Positions 25,785-33,731 of a stretch of DNA of 64,000 nt are shown one piece after another (position 1 is the stretch's first letter; the number at the start of each line of letters is the position of its first letter). A model generated the notes under the pieces. That model searched no databases. It was not told the origin of the DNA and worked only from the letters and a program-made list of their open reading frames with translations. The translations under genes were made by a program, and so were the position numbers. Source of the stretch: Alphaproteobacteria bacterium (GTDB taxonomy: Bacteria; Pseudomonadota; Alphaproteobacteria; UBA8366; GCA-2717185); NCBI GenBank assembly GCA_021774435.1, contig JAJFJB010000031.1, positions 1 to 64,000 on the forward strand. The letters run 5' to 3'.

Positions 25785-26039
25785 TACCTTAAACGCGTTG
25801 AACCCAGTTTCATTAATCTCAAGCGCTCTTTTCGATGCGGACGGCGGTCGGCAATGATGTGAGATAATTTTTTGGTCGGAAGGCCCGGTTTTACCTCAAG
25901 TGCGAGCCTGACAATCAAAGGTTAAATTCTCTCAAACCTGCCGAAAGAAAAGGCTATCAACATATGGTTTACGATAGATTAATGATGCCACTTTAGGGGT
26001 TGGCTTTAGGCATATCCGCGGCGAATAATATTTGGGTTC

Positions 26040-27206
26040 CTACCGCTCTATGAAGCTGCGTCCGATATATTGCTGATGAACCTGCTTGGTGCCTTCCCAA
26101 ATTTGGCAAATTTTGGCATCGCGCATCAGCCGCTCAACGCGGTAGTCCTTGATATAACCATAGCCGCCATGGAGTTGCACGGCGTCGGTGGTAATCCGCA
26201 TGGCGACATCGCCGGCGCGCATTTTCAACATCGAGGCCTCGACGCTGAAATCCTCGGCACCCGAATCGACCATGCGGCCGACATGCCAAAGCAGGGTTTC
26301 GCATAAAGCCAGGTCGGTCGCCATATCGGACAGAAGAAACTGGATGCCCTGAAAATCGATGATCGGCCGGCCCGATTGGCGGCGCTGATTGATATAAGCC
26401 GTCGCATCTTCAAATGCAGCGCGGGCAATGCCGAGCGCGTGCGCGCCGACACTGGGTCTCGATTTATTCAGTGAACCTAATAGGATACGGAGACCATCTC
26501 CCGGTTCGCGCAATAAGTTCGCACGCGGGATTCGGCAATCGTCGAAGGTGAGAGGGGTGGTTGCGGACGCCCGCATACCCATCTTGTTTTCCGGCTTCCC
26601 TGCGGAAAGTCCGGGCGCGTCTTTCTCAATCACCAAGGCGGAGATGGACGCCTTATCGTCATCTATTTCGGACCATTTGCCGAAGACCAGATAGAAGTCG
26701 GCGGCGCCGCCGTTCGATATGAAGGTCTTGCCTCCGCTGACGATGATATCGTCGCCGTCCGGTGTGAATTTGGTCGTCATGCCGGTGGCATCGGAACCGG
26801 CGTTGGGTTCGGTAATGCACAGAGAAGCAAGAGCACCTTCCGCCACCTTCGGCAATATCCGCTTCTTCTGCTCTTCGTTTCCAAAATCGATGATTGGCTT
26901 CATGGCATGGAAATTCGTCGCCCAGATGATGCCGGTTGCGGCGCAGGCTTTGCTGATTTCGCGCACGCAGGCGAGATAGGCGCTGAAAGACAGGCCGGCA
27001 CCGCCGTATTCCTCCGGCACGAACATCGCGTTCAAGCCGAGTGCGTTGATTTCCTCGACATTATCCCAGGGAAAGGCGCCGCTTTCGTCGTACGCGGCGG
27101 CGCGCGGTGCAATTTTGTCGTTGGCGAGCGCGCGCACGCTTTCAAACAGGAGTATTTCGTCTTCGCTCAACGACACAGTCGCGTCTAGGTGATCGAATAA
27201 TTTCAT
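26040..27206 (-). CDS. Acyl-CoA dehydrogenase
   Basis: 388-residue FAD enzyme introducing the alpha,beta double bond in an acyl-CoA. Visible: LCITEPNAGSDATGM in the beta domain, FISNGGAADFYLV, the helical C-domain and the catalytic Glu in QIWEGTKQVHQQYIGRSF. The longer frame to 27242 overlaps the upstream SDR; the ATG at 27206 with a GAGG site fits the 10-bp gap. It is the last gene of a five-gene minus-strand operon with an acyl-CoA ligase, enoyl-CoA hydratase and SDR, a complete beta-oxidation-like set. Confidence 0.92.
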   Translation of the reverse strand: MKLFDHLDATVSLSEDEILLFESVRALANDKIAPRAAAYDESGAFPWDNVEEINALGLNAMFVPEEYGGAGLSFSAYLACVREISKACAATGIIWATNFHAMKPIIDFGNEEQKKRILPKVAEGALASLCITEPNAGSDATGMTTKFTPDGDDIIVSGGKTFISNGGAADFYLVFGKWSEIDDDKASISALVIEKDAPGLSAGKPENKMGMRASATTPLTFDDCRIPRANLLREPGDGLRILLGSLNKSRPSVGAHALGIARAAFEDATAYINQRRQSGRPIIDFQGIQFLLSDMATDLALCETLLWHVGRMVDSGAEDFSVEASMLKMRAGDVAMRITTDAVQLHGGYGYIKDYRVERLMRDAKICQIWEGTKQVHQQYIGRSFIER

Positions 27207-27216
27207 CCGTAAGCCT

Positions 27217-27954
27217 CTACAAGGCGACCGACTGCGCACCATCGAGATAGATGGTTTCGCCGGTCAGGAAGGGAATGTCTTCCCCAAACAGGGCCGCGAC
27301 GAGCCGCGCGACTTCGTTGGTCGATCCGGGCTTCTGCATTGGTGCGCGTTGCCGGAGCCACTCCCGCGTCTTTTCGTCGGCGAAGAATTCGTGATTGAAA
27401 TCGGTTTCGATATAGCCGGGTGCGACATTCATGACGCTGATGCCGTCGCGCGCCCATTCCACGGCATGGCAGCGGGTGATTGCCGCGATTGCCGCTTTCG
27501 AGACGCAATAGGGCAGGTTGCGCGGCACCCCGAGCTTGTCCCAAAACGACCCGATATTGACGATCCCACCGCCGCCGGAAGCACAAAGATGCGGGTAGGC
27601 TTCGCGGCTGACCATCATGACCGAGGTCGCATTGGTGCGCATAATGGCGTCGTAGTCGGCGACGGAAAGCTCGGAACTTTTGTATTCGACAAGTACGCCG
27701 GCATTGTTGACCAGGCCCTGCAGCCCACCAGCCGCCTCGGCGAGACCTTTAAGAGCGGCCGTGACGCTGTTTTCGTCGGTAACGTCGCATGTGAATGGAA
27801 AGAGGCTCGCGCCGTCCGGTACATTTTCCGGAAGACCGCCTCCGCGGGAGAGGCATCCGACCGCATACCCTCGCCGGACCAATTCGCGGACGATCTCCGC
27901 GCCTATACCCCGGCTCGATCCAGTCACGGCAATGGTCTTAGGTGCATCAGCCAT
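27217..27954 (-). CDS. SDR family oxidoreductase (probable 3-hydroxyacyl-CoA dehydrogenase)
   Basis: Classical SDR of 245 residues: TGSSRGIG near residue 10, NNAGVL, the active-site Ser in NIGSFWDKLG, and YCVSK for the Tyr/Lys pair. The C-terminus FLTGETIYLDGAQS is normal. Its start overlaps the end of the upstream enoyl-CoA hydratase by 8 bp. By position in the operon the likely job is oxidation of the 3-hydroxyacyl-CoA made by the hydratase; this is inferred from context. Confidence 0.87.
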   Translation of the reverse strand: MADAPKTIAVTGSSRGIGAEIVRELVRRGYAVGCLSRGGGLPENVPDGASLFPFTCDVTDENSVTAALKGLAEAAGGLQGLVNNAGVLVEYKSSELSVADYDAIMRTNATSVMMVSREAYPHLCASGGGGIVNIGSFWDKLGVPRNLPYCVSKAAIAAITRCHAVEWARDGISVMNVAPGYIETDFNHEFFADEKTREWLRQRAPMQKPGSTNEVARLVAALFGEDIPFLTGETIYLDGAQSVAL

Positions 27955-28714
27955 CCTTAAATACCGGCTTTCGTTTGCCCAGGAACGCGGCAGTGCCTTC
28001 CACGCTGTCCTCGGTCTGGAACGACATCGTGTTGAGGTCGGCCTCGACCTTCAGCCCTTCATAGATTGGCAGGTCGAGTGCGCGTTTGACCGAGTCGCGC
28101 GCAAATCCAAGGACCGGGAGGCTGTAACCACTGAATTCGCGGGCATAGGCGATGCCGGCTTCCAGCGGGTTACCTTCGACGATTCGGTTTACCAGCCCGA
28201 TACGCTCCGCTTCTTCCGCTTCCACGGTGCGGCCGGTCATGATCAGTTCCAATGCCCGTGCCTCTCCAATCAAGCGCGGCAGCCGCTGCGTGCCGCCATA
28301 ACCTGGGATCAGACCCAGTTTGATTTCCGGTAGGCCCATTTTGGCGTTTGGCGTCGCCACTCTGAAGGTGCAGGCCGATGCGAGTTCGAAGCCGCCGCCG
28401 AAGGCATAGCCGTTGATGACCGCAACAGAGGGTATCGGGAACGTATCAAGCCGGGCGAATGTCCGTTGGCCGGCTTCCGCGCCGCGTTTTGTCTCGGACA
28501 GGCTGCGGTTCGCCAACTCATTGATATCGGCTCCGGCACAGAAGGCTTTTTCGCCGGCGCCGATAAACAATACGGCACGGGCATCCGACTCCGCGACCTC
28601 GCTTAACGCAGCGCCGATATCGCGCACGATCTGGAAGCTCAGGGCGTTTAGCGCTTCGGGCCGGTTCAATGTGATCACGGCGAATTCGTCCCGCGTGGAT
28701 AGTTCTACAGGCAT
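27947..28714 (-). CDS. Enoyl-CoA hydratase/isomerase family protein
   Basis: Crotonase-fold protein of 255 residues. CoA-binding segment FCAGADINEL, oxyanion hole GYAFGGGFELASA, and both catalytic glutamates (in GGGFE and GLPEIKLGLIPG) are present, so true hydratase activity is expected. PGYGGTQRLPRLIG is canonical. 13 bp downstream of the ligase gene and overlapping the SDR gene. Confidence 0.9.
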   Translation of the reverse strand: MPVELSTRDEFAVITLNRPEALNALSFQIVRDIGAALSEVAESDARAVLFIGAGEKAFCAGADINELANRSLSETKRGAEAGQRTFARLDTFPIPSVAVINGYAFGGGFELASACTFRVATPNAKMGLPEIKLGLIPGYGGTQRLPRLIGEARALELIMTGRTVEAEEAERIGLVNRIVEGNPLEAGIAYAREFSGYSLPVLGFARDSVKRALDLPIYEGLKVEADLNTMSFQTEDSVEGTAAFLGKRKPVFKDG

Positions 28715-28727
28715 AGCTTAGCCCTCC

Positions 28728-30359
28728 TCATTTTGGCCGCGTAAATCGCACGGGTTCCGGCGAAATGGCGCCTGCTCTCGTTTGATCCGCCAGTGCCCGT
28801 TTCAATATCTTGCCACTTGCTGTCAACGGCAAGGCTTCCATGGCGATGTAATATTCGGGCATATCCTGGATCGATAGGCCCGACTCATAAAGGTGGTTCA
28901 GAATTGTGGCGCCATCCGGTGCGTCATTGCCATGCGGAATGACAGCGAGGCCGACTTTTTCACCGAGCCGCTCGTCCGGGACCGGGAAAGCCGCCGCTTT
29001 TTCAATCCCCGCATGTTTGATCGCCAGATCTTCGATCTTTGCCGGGTGGATGTTGTGCCCGCCGCGGATAATGATGTCCTTGAGGCGACCGACGATTTCA
29101 AGACAGCCATTCTGGTTGAGCCGGCCGAGATCGCCGGACAGGAACCAGCCATCCCGGTTGAACGACCCTTCGGTCGCCGATTGGTTGTCGAAATACCCCA
29201 GCATTAGGCAGGCGCCCCGACCGCCGATCTGACCGACTTCGCCTTGCGAGACTTCGACATCGGCGTCGTCCTGGTTGAAAAGGCGCACTGTATAGCTGGG
29301 GCCGCCCCGGCCGCAGGTTGCGACAATCGTCTCGGTATCGTCGTCGGGGAAAGTATATTGATGGGATGAGTTTTCGGTCATGCCGTAAATGTTTTGTGGC
29401 TTGATGCCCTGGTCGAGAAAGGCCTGCGCGGTGGCGCGTGGGATTGGCGCGCCCGCCATATAGAACACCTCGACCTTGCCGATGCGATCCATACCGCGTG
29501 CCTTCTGATCGGCCTGAATATCCATGGCGTGAGTCGGTACGCCCATGACATAGGTCGCGTTAGTCTCGATGATCCAGTCTAGCGGATTTGCGCCGTCAGG
29601 CGGATCGTTCACGATCAATTCGCCGCCGCAGATCAGTACCTGTGCGACCGCGACCCAGGCGATGTGATGACTGAGCGGGCTGAGGGACAGCAGGGCCGTA
29701 CCGGTTCCATGCTCCCAATCCCTTACCATGTCGCGCGGATTGGCCAGCAAGGTGTTGTGCGAATGCATGACACCCTTGGGTGTACCTGTCGTACCGGACG
29801 TGAACGCCAGATAACAGACCCGGTCGGGATTTTCGTCCGGCGGCGGGTCGCCCGTTACCGAAATGGCCGCACTTGGGAAGTCGTTGCCGGAATTTCGACC
29901 TGCTGGCAGATTGTACGCCTGCTTCATGGCGGGCAGGCCCTGCAGCTCTTTCAAAAAAATATCGTCCGTTTCGGCAAATACCGCCGCGGTACTTAAATCC
30001 TGCAGAAGCTTGAGAATATCCTCGTTTGTATAGCTGCGGTGTAAGGACGGATTGCAGACGTAACCGTTGCGGGCACAGGCCAGGAAAACGATGACCGCTT
30101 CTACTCGGTTTGTGAGCCAAATCGAAACGCGGTCTCCCTTGCGAAGTCCGGACTCGTGTAAGGAAAAGGCGACTGCGTCTGCCCAACCTTTGGTCTCCTG
30201 CCAGGTGAGCCGTCTTTTGCTGTCCCGAACTGCGTAATCATTAGGCCGCTCGGCTGCATGCTTGACGGCAAGCCCATAGAACGTGTCCTGACGCCAGAGT
30301 CCTTCCGCGTAGTAGTGCTGCGCCTCGGCGGGGTCGTGTCGAGTTAACAGCGTGGTCAC
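28728..30359 (-). CDS. AMP-dependent acyl-CoA synthetase (possibly cyclohexanecarboxylate-CoA ligase-like)
   Basis: 543-residue adenylate-forming ligase. The P-loop-like AMP motif is FTSGTTGTPKGVMHSH; the later motifs include NIYGMTENS, GWFLSGDLGRL and KDIIIRGGHNIHPAKIE, and the catalytic Lys is in LTASGKILKRAL. It activates a carboxylic acid to its CoA thioester for the downstream dehydrogenase, hydratase and SDR. The segment RNGYVCNPSLHRSYT reminded me of alicyclic acid ligases (AliA type), but this is recall, not a search. The start overlaps the end of the upstream gene (ATGA). Confidence 0.88.
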   Translation of the reverse strand: MTTLLTRHDPAEAQHYYAEGLWRQDTFYGLAVKHAAERPNDYAVRDSKRRLTWQETKGWADAVAFSLHESGLRKGDRVSIWLTNRVEAVIVFLACARNGYVCNPSLHRSYTNEDILKLLQDLSTAAVFAETDDIFLKELQGLPAMKQAYNLPAGRNSGNDFPSAAISVTGDPPPDENPDRVCYLAFTSGTTGTPKGVMHSHNTLLANPRDMVRDWEHGTGTALLSLSPLSHHIAWVAVAQVLICGGELIVNDPPDGANPLDWIIETNATYVMGVPTHAMDIQADQKARGMDRIGKVEVFYMAGAPIPRATAQAFLDQGIKPQNIYGMTENSSHQYTFPDDDTETIVATCGRGGPSYTVRLFNQDDADVEVSQGEVGQIGGRGACLMLGYFDNQSATEGSFNRDGWFLSGDLGRLNQNGCLEIVGRLKDIIIRGGHNIHPAKIEDLAIKHAGIEKAAAFPVPDERLGEKVGLAVIPHGNDAPDGATILNHLYESGLSIQDMPEYYIAMEALPLTASGKILKRALADQTRAGAISPEPVRFTRPK

Positions 30360-31057
30360 GCAAAATCCTTTCTCAACGCATCATTGCCGTAAAGCAGGCG
30401 ATAAATGCCCCGGTACAGTGGTCCGGCTCCCTGCCGTTTCAATGCCTCCGGCGATAACACCGTTTTGCACGCGGCGCGCATAAACGTCGGCTCGGTTCCT
30501 TCGACAATAAACGCCCACTCGACCGAGGAGTCTGGTTCCGAGCGAATTTTCCCTTCGGTCGTCTCGTTGGCGGAACTGTTCGCGCTGCTTTTGAGCAGCT
30601 GAGCGCCAATGATCCCAGGTTTTTCCAGTATGGACGGCATGGCGGTCCTGACGAGCCAATCCGCGAGGGGGCCAGGCAGCGTGCGTCCAGGACGCGGCCG
30701 GAATGAAGCCGCGACGGTGCCATAGCCGCGCCCGACCCGCTTCTCGATGTCCAGGACCGCGCGGGTCATGTTGTGAAAACTTGGCATGACCTGTTGCGTC
30801 CAGGCCGTTGGGTTGTTGAGCGCTTTACGGTATGGCTCACTCGCAAGGACATCGGCGCCGACCGTGTCGTAGAGCGCCATGTAGCGGGGACGGCCGGAAA
30901 TCGCACGGTATCGTCGACCACTAAGAAACCCGGGTACGTCACACCTCTCGTTGACGTGTTGGCGATTGTACCATTCGTTGAAATCGGCGTCGCCGTCAGG
31001 TCGGGCGTCGGTCCAAACGGCTAGAACAGCCTTGGCGTTTTGGGATTCTGGATGCAC
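30356..31057 (-). CDS. EthD-like dimeric alpha/beta-barrel protein
   Basis: About 233 residues with a first ferredoxin-like unit (AVLAVWTDARPDGDADFNEW, then YNRQHVNERCDVPGFLSGRR) and a second repeat-like unit toward the C-terminus (VEWAFIVEGTEP). The EWYNxxHxxERxxVPGF pattern is shared by EthD-like and related stress-response barrel proteins. Function unknown; as first gene of the catabolic operon it may handle a reactive or hydrophobic intermediate. I chose the GTG at 31057 because AAGAGG lies 9 bases upstream; an ATG at 31102 is the alternative. The N-terminal extension up to 31297 crosses the divergent gene and is rejected. Confidence 0.62.
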   Translation of the reverse strand: MHPESQNAKAVLAVWTDARPDGDADFNEWYNRQHVNERCDVPGFLSGRRYRAISGRPRYMALYDTVGADVLASEPYRKALNNPTAWTQQVMPSFHNMTRAVLDIEKRVGRGYGTVAASFRPRPGRTLPGPLADWLVRTAMPSILEKPGIIGAQLLKSSANSSANETTEGKIRSEPDSSVEWAFIVEGTEPTFMRAACKTVLSPEALKRQGAGPLYRGIYRLLYGNDALRKDFA

Positions 31058-31114
31058 TCTTGAATGCCTCTTCAATGCGGCTATGGTGCGTAATCCCAGC
31101 ATGGCGGAAGTCGT

Positions 31115-31135
31115 TTTGTCCAGCCGTGGGACAAA
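31115..31135. promoter_or_regulatory. Candidate GntR-family operator between divergent units
   Basis: Perfect 7-bp inverted repeat TTTGTCC and GGACAAA around the spacer AGCCGTG. It lies 20 bp before the AroQ-like gene and 57 bp before the start of the divergent acyl-CoA operon, the only shared regulatory region of the two units. The GntR regulator at 31592 is the obvious candidate to bind it. Symmetry observed, binding inferred. Confidence 0.55.
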
Positions 31136-31154
31136 TTGTAACCAAGGGTCTTCG

Positions 31155-31586
31155 ATGGCGAACATACTACTGGTGCAGGGCGCGAATATGGTTTGGCTCG
31201 GCAAACGGGAGCCCGAACTGTATGGCACAACCACGGCGGACGAACTTGACACGATCGTGCGGGAACGGGCGACGGCGCTTGGTGTCGAACTTGACATCTT
31301 CTACGCCAATATCGAAGGAGAAGCGATTTCCCGGATCTATCAGGCCGCGAAGGACGGTATTGATGGCATTTTGATGAATCCGGCTGGATTCACCTACGCA
31401 GGATATGCATTGCGGGATTGTATCCGAGCCGTTTCGTTGCCCTATGTCGAGATCCATATGACCAATATCGAACGCCGCGGCACGCGCTCCGTTCTCGCGC
31501 CCACGGCAAACGGCGTTATTTATGGGCTGGGTATTTCTTCATACCTGCGGGGCCTCGACGCATTGCTTGATATAATCGAAGGCTGA
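31155..31586 (+). CDS. Type II 3-dehydroquinate dehydratase-like protein (divergent AroQ paralogue)
   Basis: 143 residues with the AroQ flavodoxin-like fold. The opening motif reads QGANMVWLGKREPELYG where true AroQ has NGPNLNLLGxREPxxYG; the catalytic Tyr and Arg of REPELYG remain, as do the Asn of MNPAG and the VEIHMTN His. The catalytic His of the THT segment is Tyr here (FTYAGYAL). The enzyme may act on another hydroxylated ring substrate, or work weakly on dehydroquinate. The ATG at 31155 is favoured over a longer frame from 30951 that overlaps the divergent operon. It precedes a GntR gene by 5 bp, and no shikimate-pathway genes are near. Confidence 0.75.
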   Translation: MANILLVQGANMVWLGKREPELYGTTTADELDTIVRERATALGVELDIFYANIEGEAISRIYQAAKDGIDGILMNPAGFTYAGYALRDCIRAVSLPYVEIHMTNIERRGTRSVLAPTANGVIYGLGISSYLRGLDALLDIIEG

Positions 31587-31591
31587 TCGAA

Positions 31592-32329
31592 ATGAAGCCG
31601 CTACCGCGCTATCAGGAAATAGCCGAGGAACTTCTCGGCGATATCGCCGCCGGAAAATTCGCCGTTGGTTCCATGCTGCCAACTGAGCTTGAACTTTGCG
31701 ACCGGTTCGAGGTGAGCCGTTTCACGATCCGGGAAGCGTTGCGCCGGTTGCATGATTTAGGATTGCTGCATCGAAAACGCGGATCTGGCACTGTCGTGCG
31801 CTCTCGGGAACCGCAATCCGCGTTTGTGCAAACGTTGGGTTCGATGTCTGCGCTGTTGCAATATCCGCCGGAAATTCAGATCAAAGTCATCAAGAGCCAA
31901 AGTATTACCGCGGATGCTGAGCAAGCGCGTCTGTTACATTGCAAGGTTGGGCGAAAATGGGAACGGATCAGCTGTGTTCGTTGGGTTTCCGGGCCCGACA
32001 CGCCGATCAGCTGGACGGATCTCTATGTGCCTCCCCGTTACAAGTCTGTCGCCGAACTGATAGGTACCGACTCCAAACCGGCATTCGAGCATCTCATCAA
32101 CAAGTTCGGTGAAACTGTATCGAATGTACGGGTTGAACTATCCGCGAGCAGCGTCACGAAGGAAATGGCCGAAGTGCTGGCGGTCGAGCCCGATACGCCG
32201 GCCATGACAATTGTGCGACGCTATACGGGCAATCGGGAGAAGACGTTCGAAGTCTCCGTCAGCGTCCATCCGGAGGGACGATTCACTTACGCCATGGATA
32301 TGGAGCGGGAGTGGGGTGTCCGCTTCTGA
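31592..32329 (+). CDS. GntR-family transcriptional regulator, HutC/UTRA type
   Basis: 245 residues. The winged helix (about 5-70) includes GSMLPTELELCDRFEVSRFT followed by IREALRRL, and the C-terminal UTRA ligand domain (about 95-240) ends with the typical TYAMDMEREWG strand. It should bind a small effector and repress the neighbouring catabolic genes; the palindrome at 31115-31135 is the probable site. Cotranscribed with the AroQ-like gene (5-bp gap). Confidence 0.9.
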   Translation: MKPLPRYQEIAEELLGDIAAGKFAVGSMLPTELELCDRFEVSRFTIREALRRLHDLGLLHRKRGSGTVVRSREPQSAFVQTLGSMSALLQYPPEIQIKVIKSQSITADAEQARLLHCKVGRKWERISCVRWVSGPDTPISWTDLYVPPRYKSVAELIGTDSKPAFEHLINKFGETVSNVRVELSASSVTKEMAEVLAVEPDTPAMTIVRRYTGNREKTFEVSVSVHPEGRFTYAMDMEREWGVRF

Positions 32330-32346
32330 TAGCGCGATTGCGGTGC

Positions 32347-32733
32347 TTAGGAGCGCGCCTTCTGCTGGGCCGCGAAAGCCGTTTCCCAGTTCTGGCCATC
32401 GAAATGCGAAAGCTTGTATTCGGCACTTTGCAAATCGAAATCATCCAATGAGCGGATGTTAACGTTGTACATATTGGGTGCTGTGCGCGGGTGGGAATAG
32501 GTGTGAATGCCGCAGTTCTGACAAAAGAAATGCGTCGCGATTTTCTTGTTGAATTGATAGGCCTTGAGCACGTCAGCGCCTGAAATCAGCCGGAATCGTT
32601 CTTCCGGAACCCGGTGGTGCACCGATCCCTTCTTGGAACACATTGAACAGTTGCAGTCGCCTAATCTGGATAAATCCGCATCGACTTCGAATTTCACCGC
32701 GCCACAATGACAGCTTCCGTGATAGGTCTGCAT
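32347..32733 (-). CDS. GFA family protein (Gfa/CENP-V zinc fold)
   Basis: 128 residues of the glutathione-dependent formaldehyde-activating family. Zinc ligands are seen in SCHCGAVKF, CNCSMCSKKG and FFCQNCGIHTYSH. The original enzymatic role of the family is doubted for many members, so function is open. Convergent with the GntR gene (17-bp gap) and divergent from the CitE-like gene. Confidence 0.88.
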   Translation of the reverse strand: MQTYHGSCHCGAVKFEVDADLSRLGDCNCSMCSKKGSVHHRVPEERFRLISGADVLKAYQFNKKIATHFFCQNCGIHTYSHPRTAPNMYNVNIRSLDDFDLQSAEYKLSHFDGQNWETAFAAQQKARS

Positions 32734-32840
32734 CCTTCAAGTCCTTCCATTCGCGCTCAGGCTATTTTGCCATAGACTAGCCGGGGCCGCATTATCGATT
32801 GCGCCACGCTAACACGATCCGACAAAACAGGGATTGAATC

Positions 32841-33719
32841 ATGGGACCCTATCGTAGCTTTCTTTTCGCGCCCGGCAACCATCCACGGAAAGTGGAGAAA
32901 GTATTCGACGCCGGTTCCGACGCCGTGATCCTCGATTTGGAAGATGCGGTGGCGAATGACGAGAAGATTGCCACGCGAGCCGTCATTGTCGAGGCGCTGC
33001 AGCGCCCGCGCCGGAATTTGGGTTATGTGAGGATTAATTCCTTCGAGACGGAGTTCTGCTTTGGCGACCTGGAGGCCGTCGTCGGGAAGGGGCTCGACGG
33101 CATTGTCCTGCCCATGGCGGAAAATGGCGCACAGCTACTCGCGGTCGATTGGATGATCGGAAATCTGGAGCGCAAGCAAGGTCTGGAAACCGGCAGCATC
33201 GATCTTATCCCGATACTCGAAACTGGCAAGGGGATTGCCGCCCTGCCCGAGATCGCGGGTTGCGGCAGCCGGGTTCGCCGTATGGCGTTTGGGGCCGGGG
33301 ACTATTCGCTCGATATGAATATGGAATGGAGTTTGAACGAGGTTGAACTGGACGATGCCCGATCCCGCATGGTGTTGGCGTCACGGGCGGCGGGTCTGGA
33401 GCCGCCGCTCGACACGGTATGGATCCATATCAAGGATCTGGACGGTATGCGCCAGTCGTCCGAACGGGCGCAGCGTATGGGCTTCCAGGGCAAAATGTGC
33501 ATTTATCCGCCGCAGGTCGCCATCGTGAACGAAGTCTATAGTCCGGGTGCCGCCGAAATCGAACATGCGGAACGGGTGGTCGCCGCCTTTGCCGAAGCGG
33601 AAAAAGCAGGCTCATCGTCGATCCAACTCGATGGCTACTTCATCGACTATCCGATCGTCTACAAGGCGCAGCGCTTGCTTGATGCGGCGAAGATTATCCG
33701 CGACCGCGAAGCCGGCTAA
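32841..33719 (+). CDS. HpcH/HpaI aldolase/citrate lyase (CitE-like) family protein
   Basis: 292-residue TIM-barrel lyase. YRSFLFAPGNHPRKVEKVF and VILDLEDAV at the N-terminus, GIVLPMAE, and the acidic metal region LIPILETGKGI followed by FGAGDYSLDM are the family hallmarks, and CIYPPQVAIVNEVYSP closes the barrel. Related enzymes cleave malyl-CoA, citramalyl-CoA or beta-hydroxyacyl-CoA. It is followed 12 bp later by a DUF1116 gene, probably in one operon with the sulfatase further on. Confidence 0.88.
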   Translation: MGPYRSFLFAPGNHPRKVEKVFDAGSDAVILDLEDAVANDEKIATRAVIVEALQRPRRNLGYVRINSFETEFCFGDLEAVVGKGLDGIVLPMAENGAQLLAVDWMIGNLERKQGLETGSIDLIPILETGKGIAALPEIAGCGSRVRRMAFGAGDYSLDMNMEWSLNEVELDDARSRMVLASRAAGLEPPLDTVWIHIKDLDGMRQSSERAQRMGFQGKMCIYPPQVAIVNEVYSPGAAEIEHAERVVAAFAEAEKAGSSSIQLDGYFIDYPIVYKAQRLLDAAKIIRDREAG

Positions 33720-33731
33720 GGAGTTCCGGAT

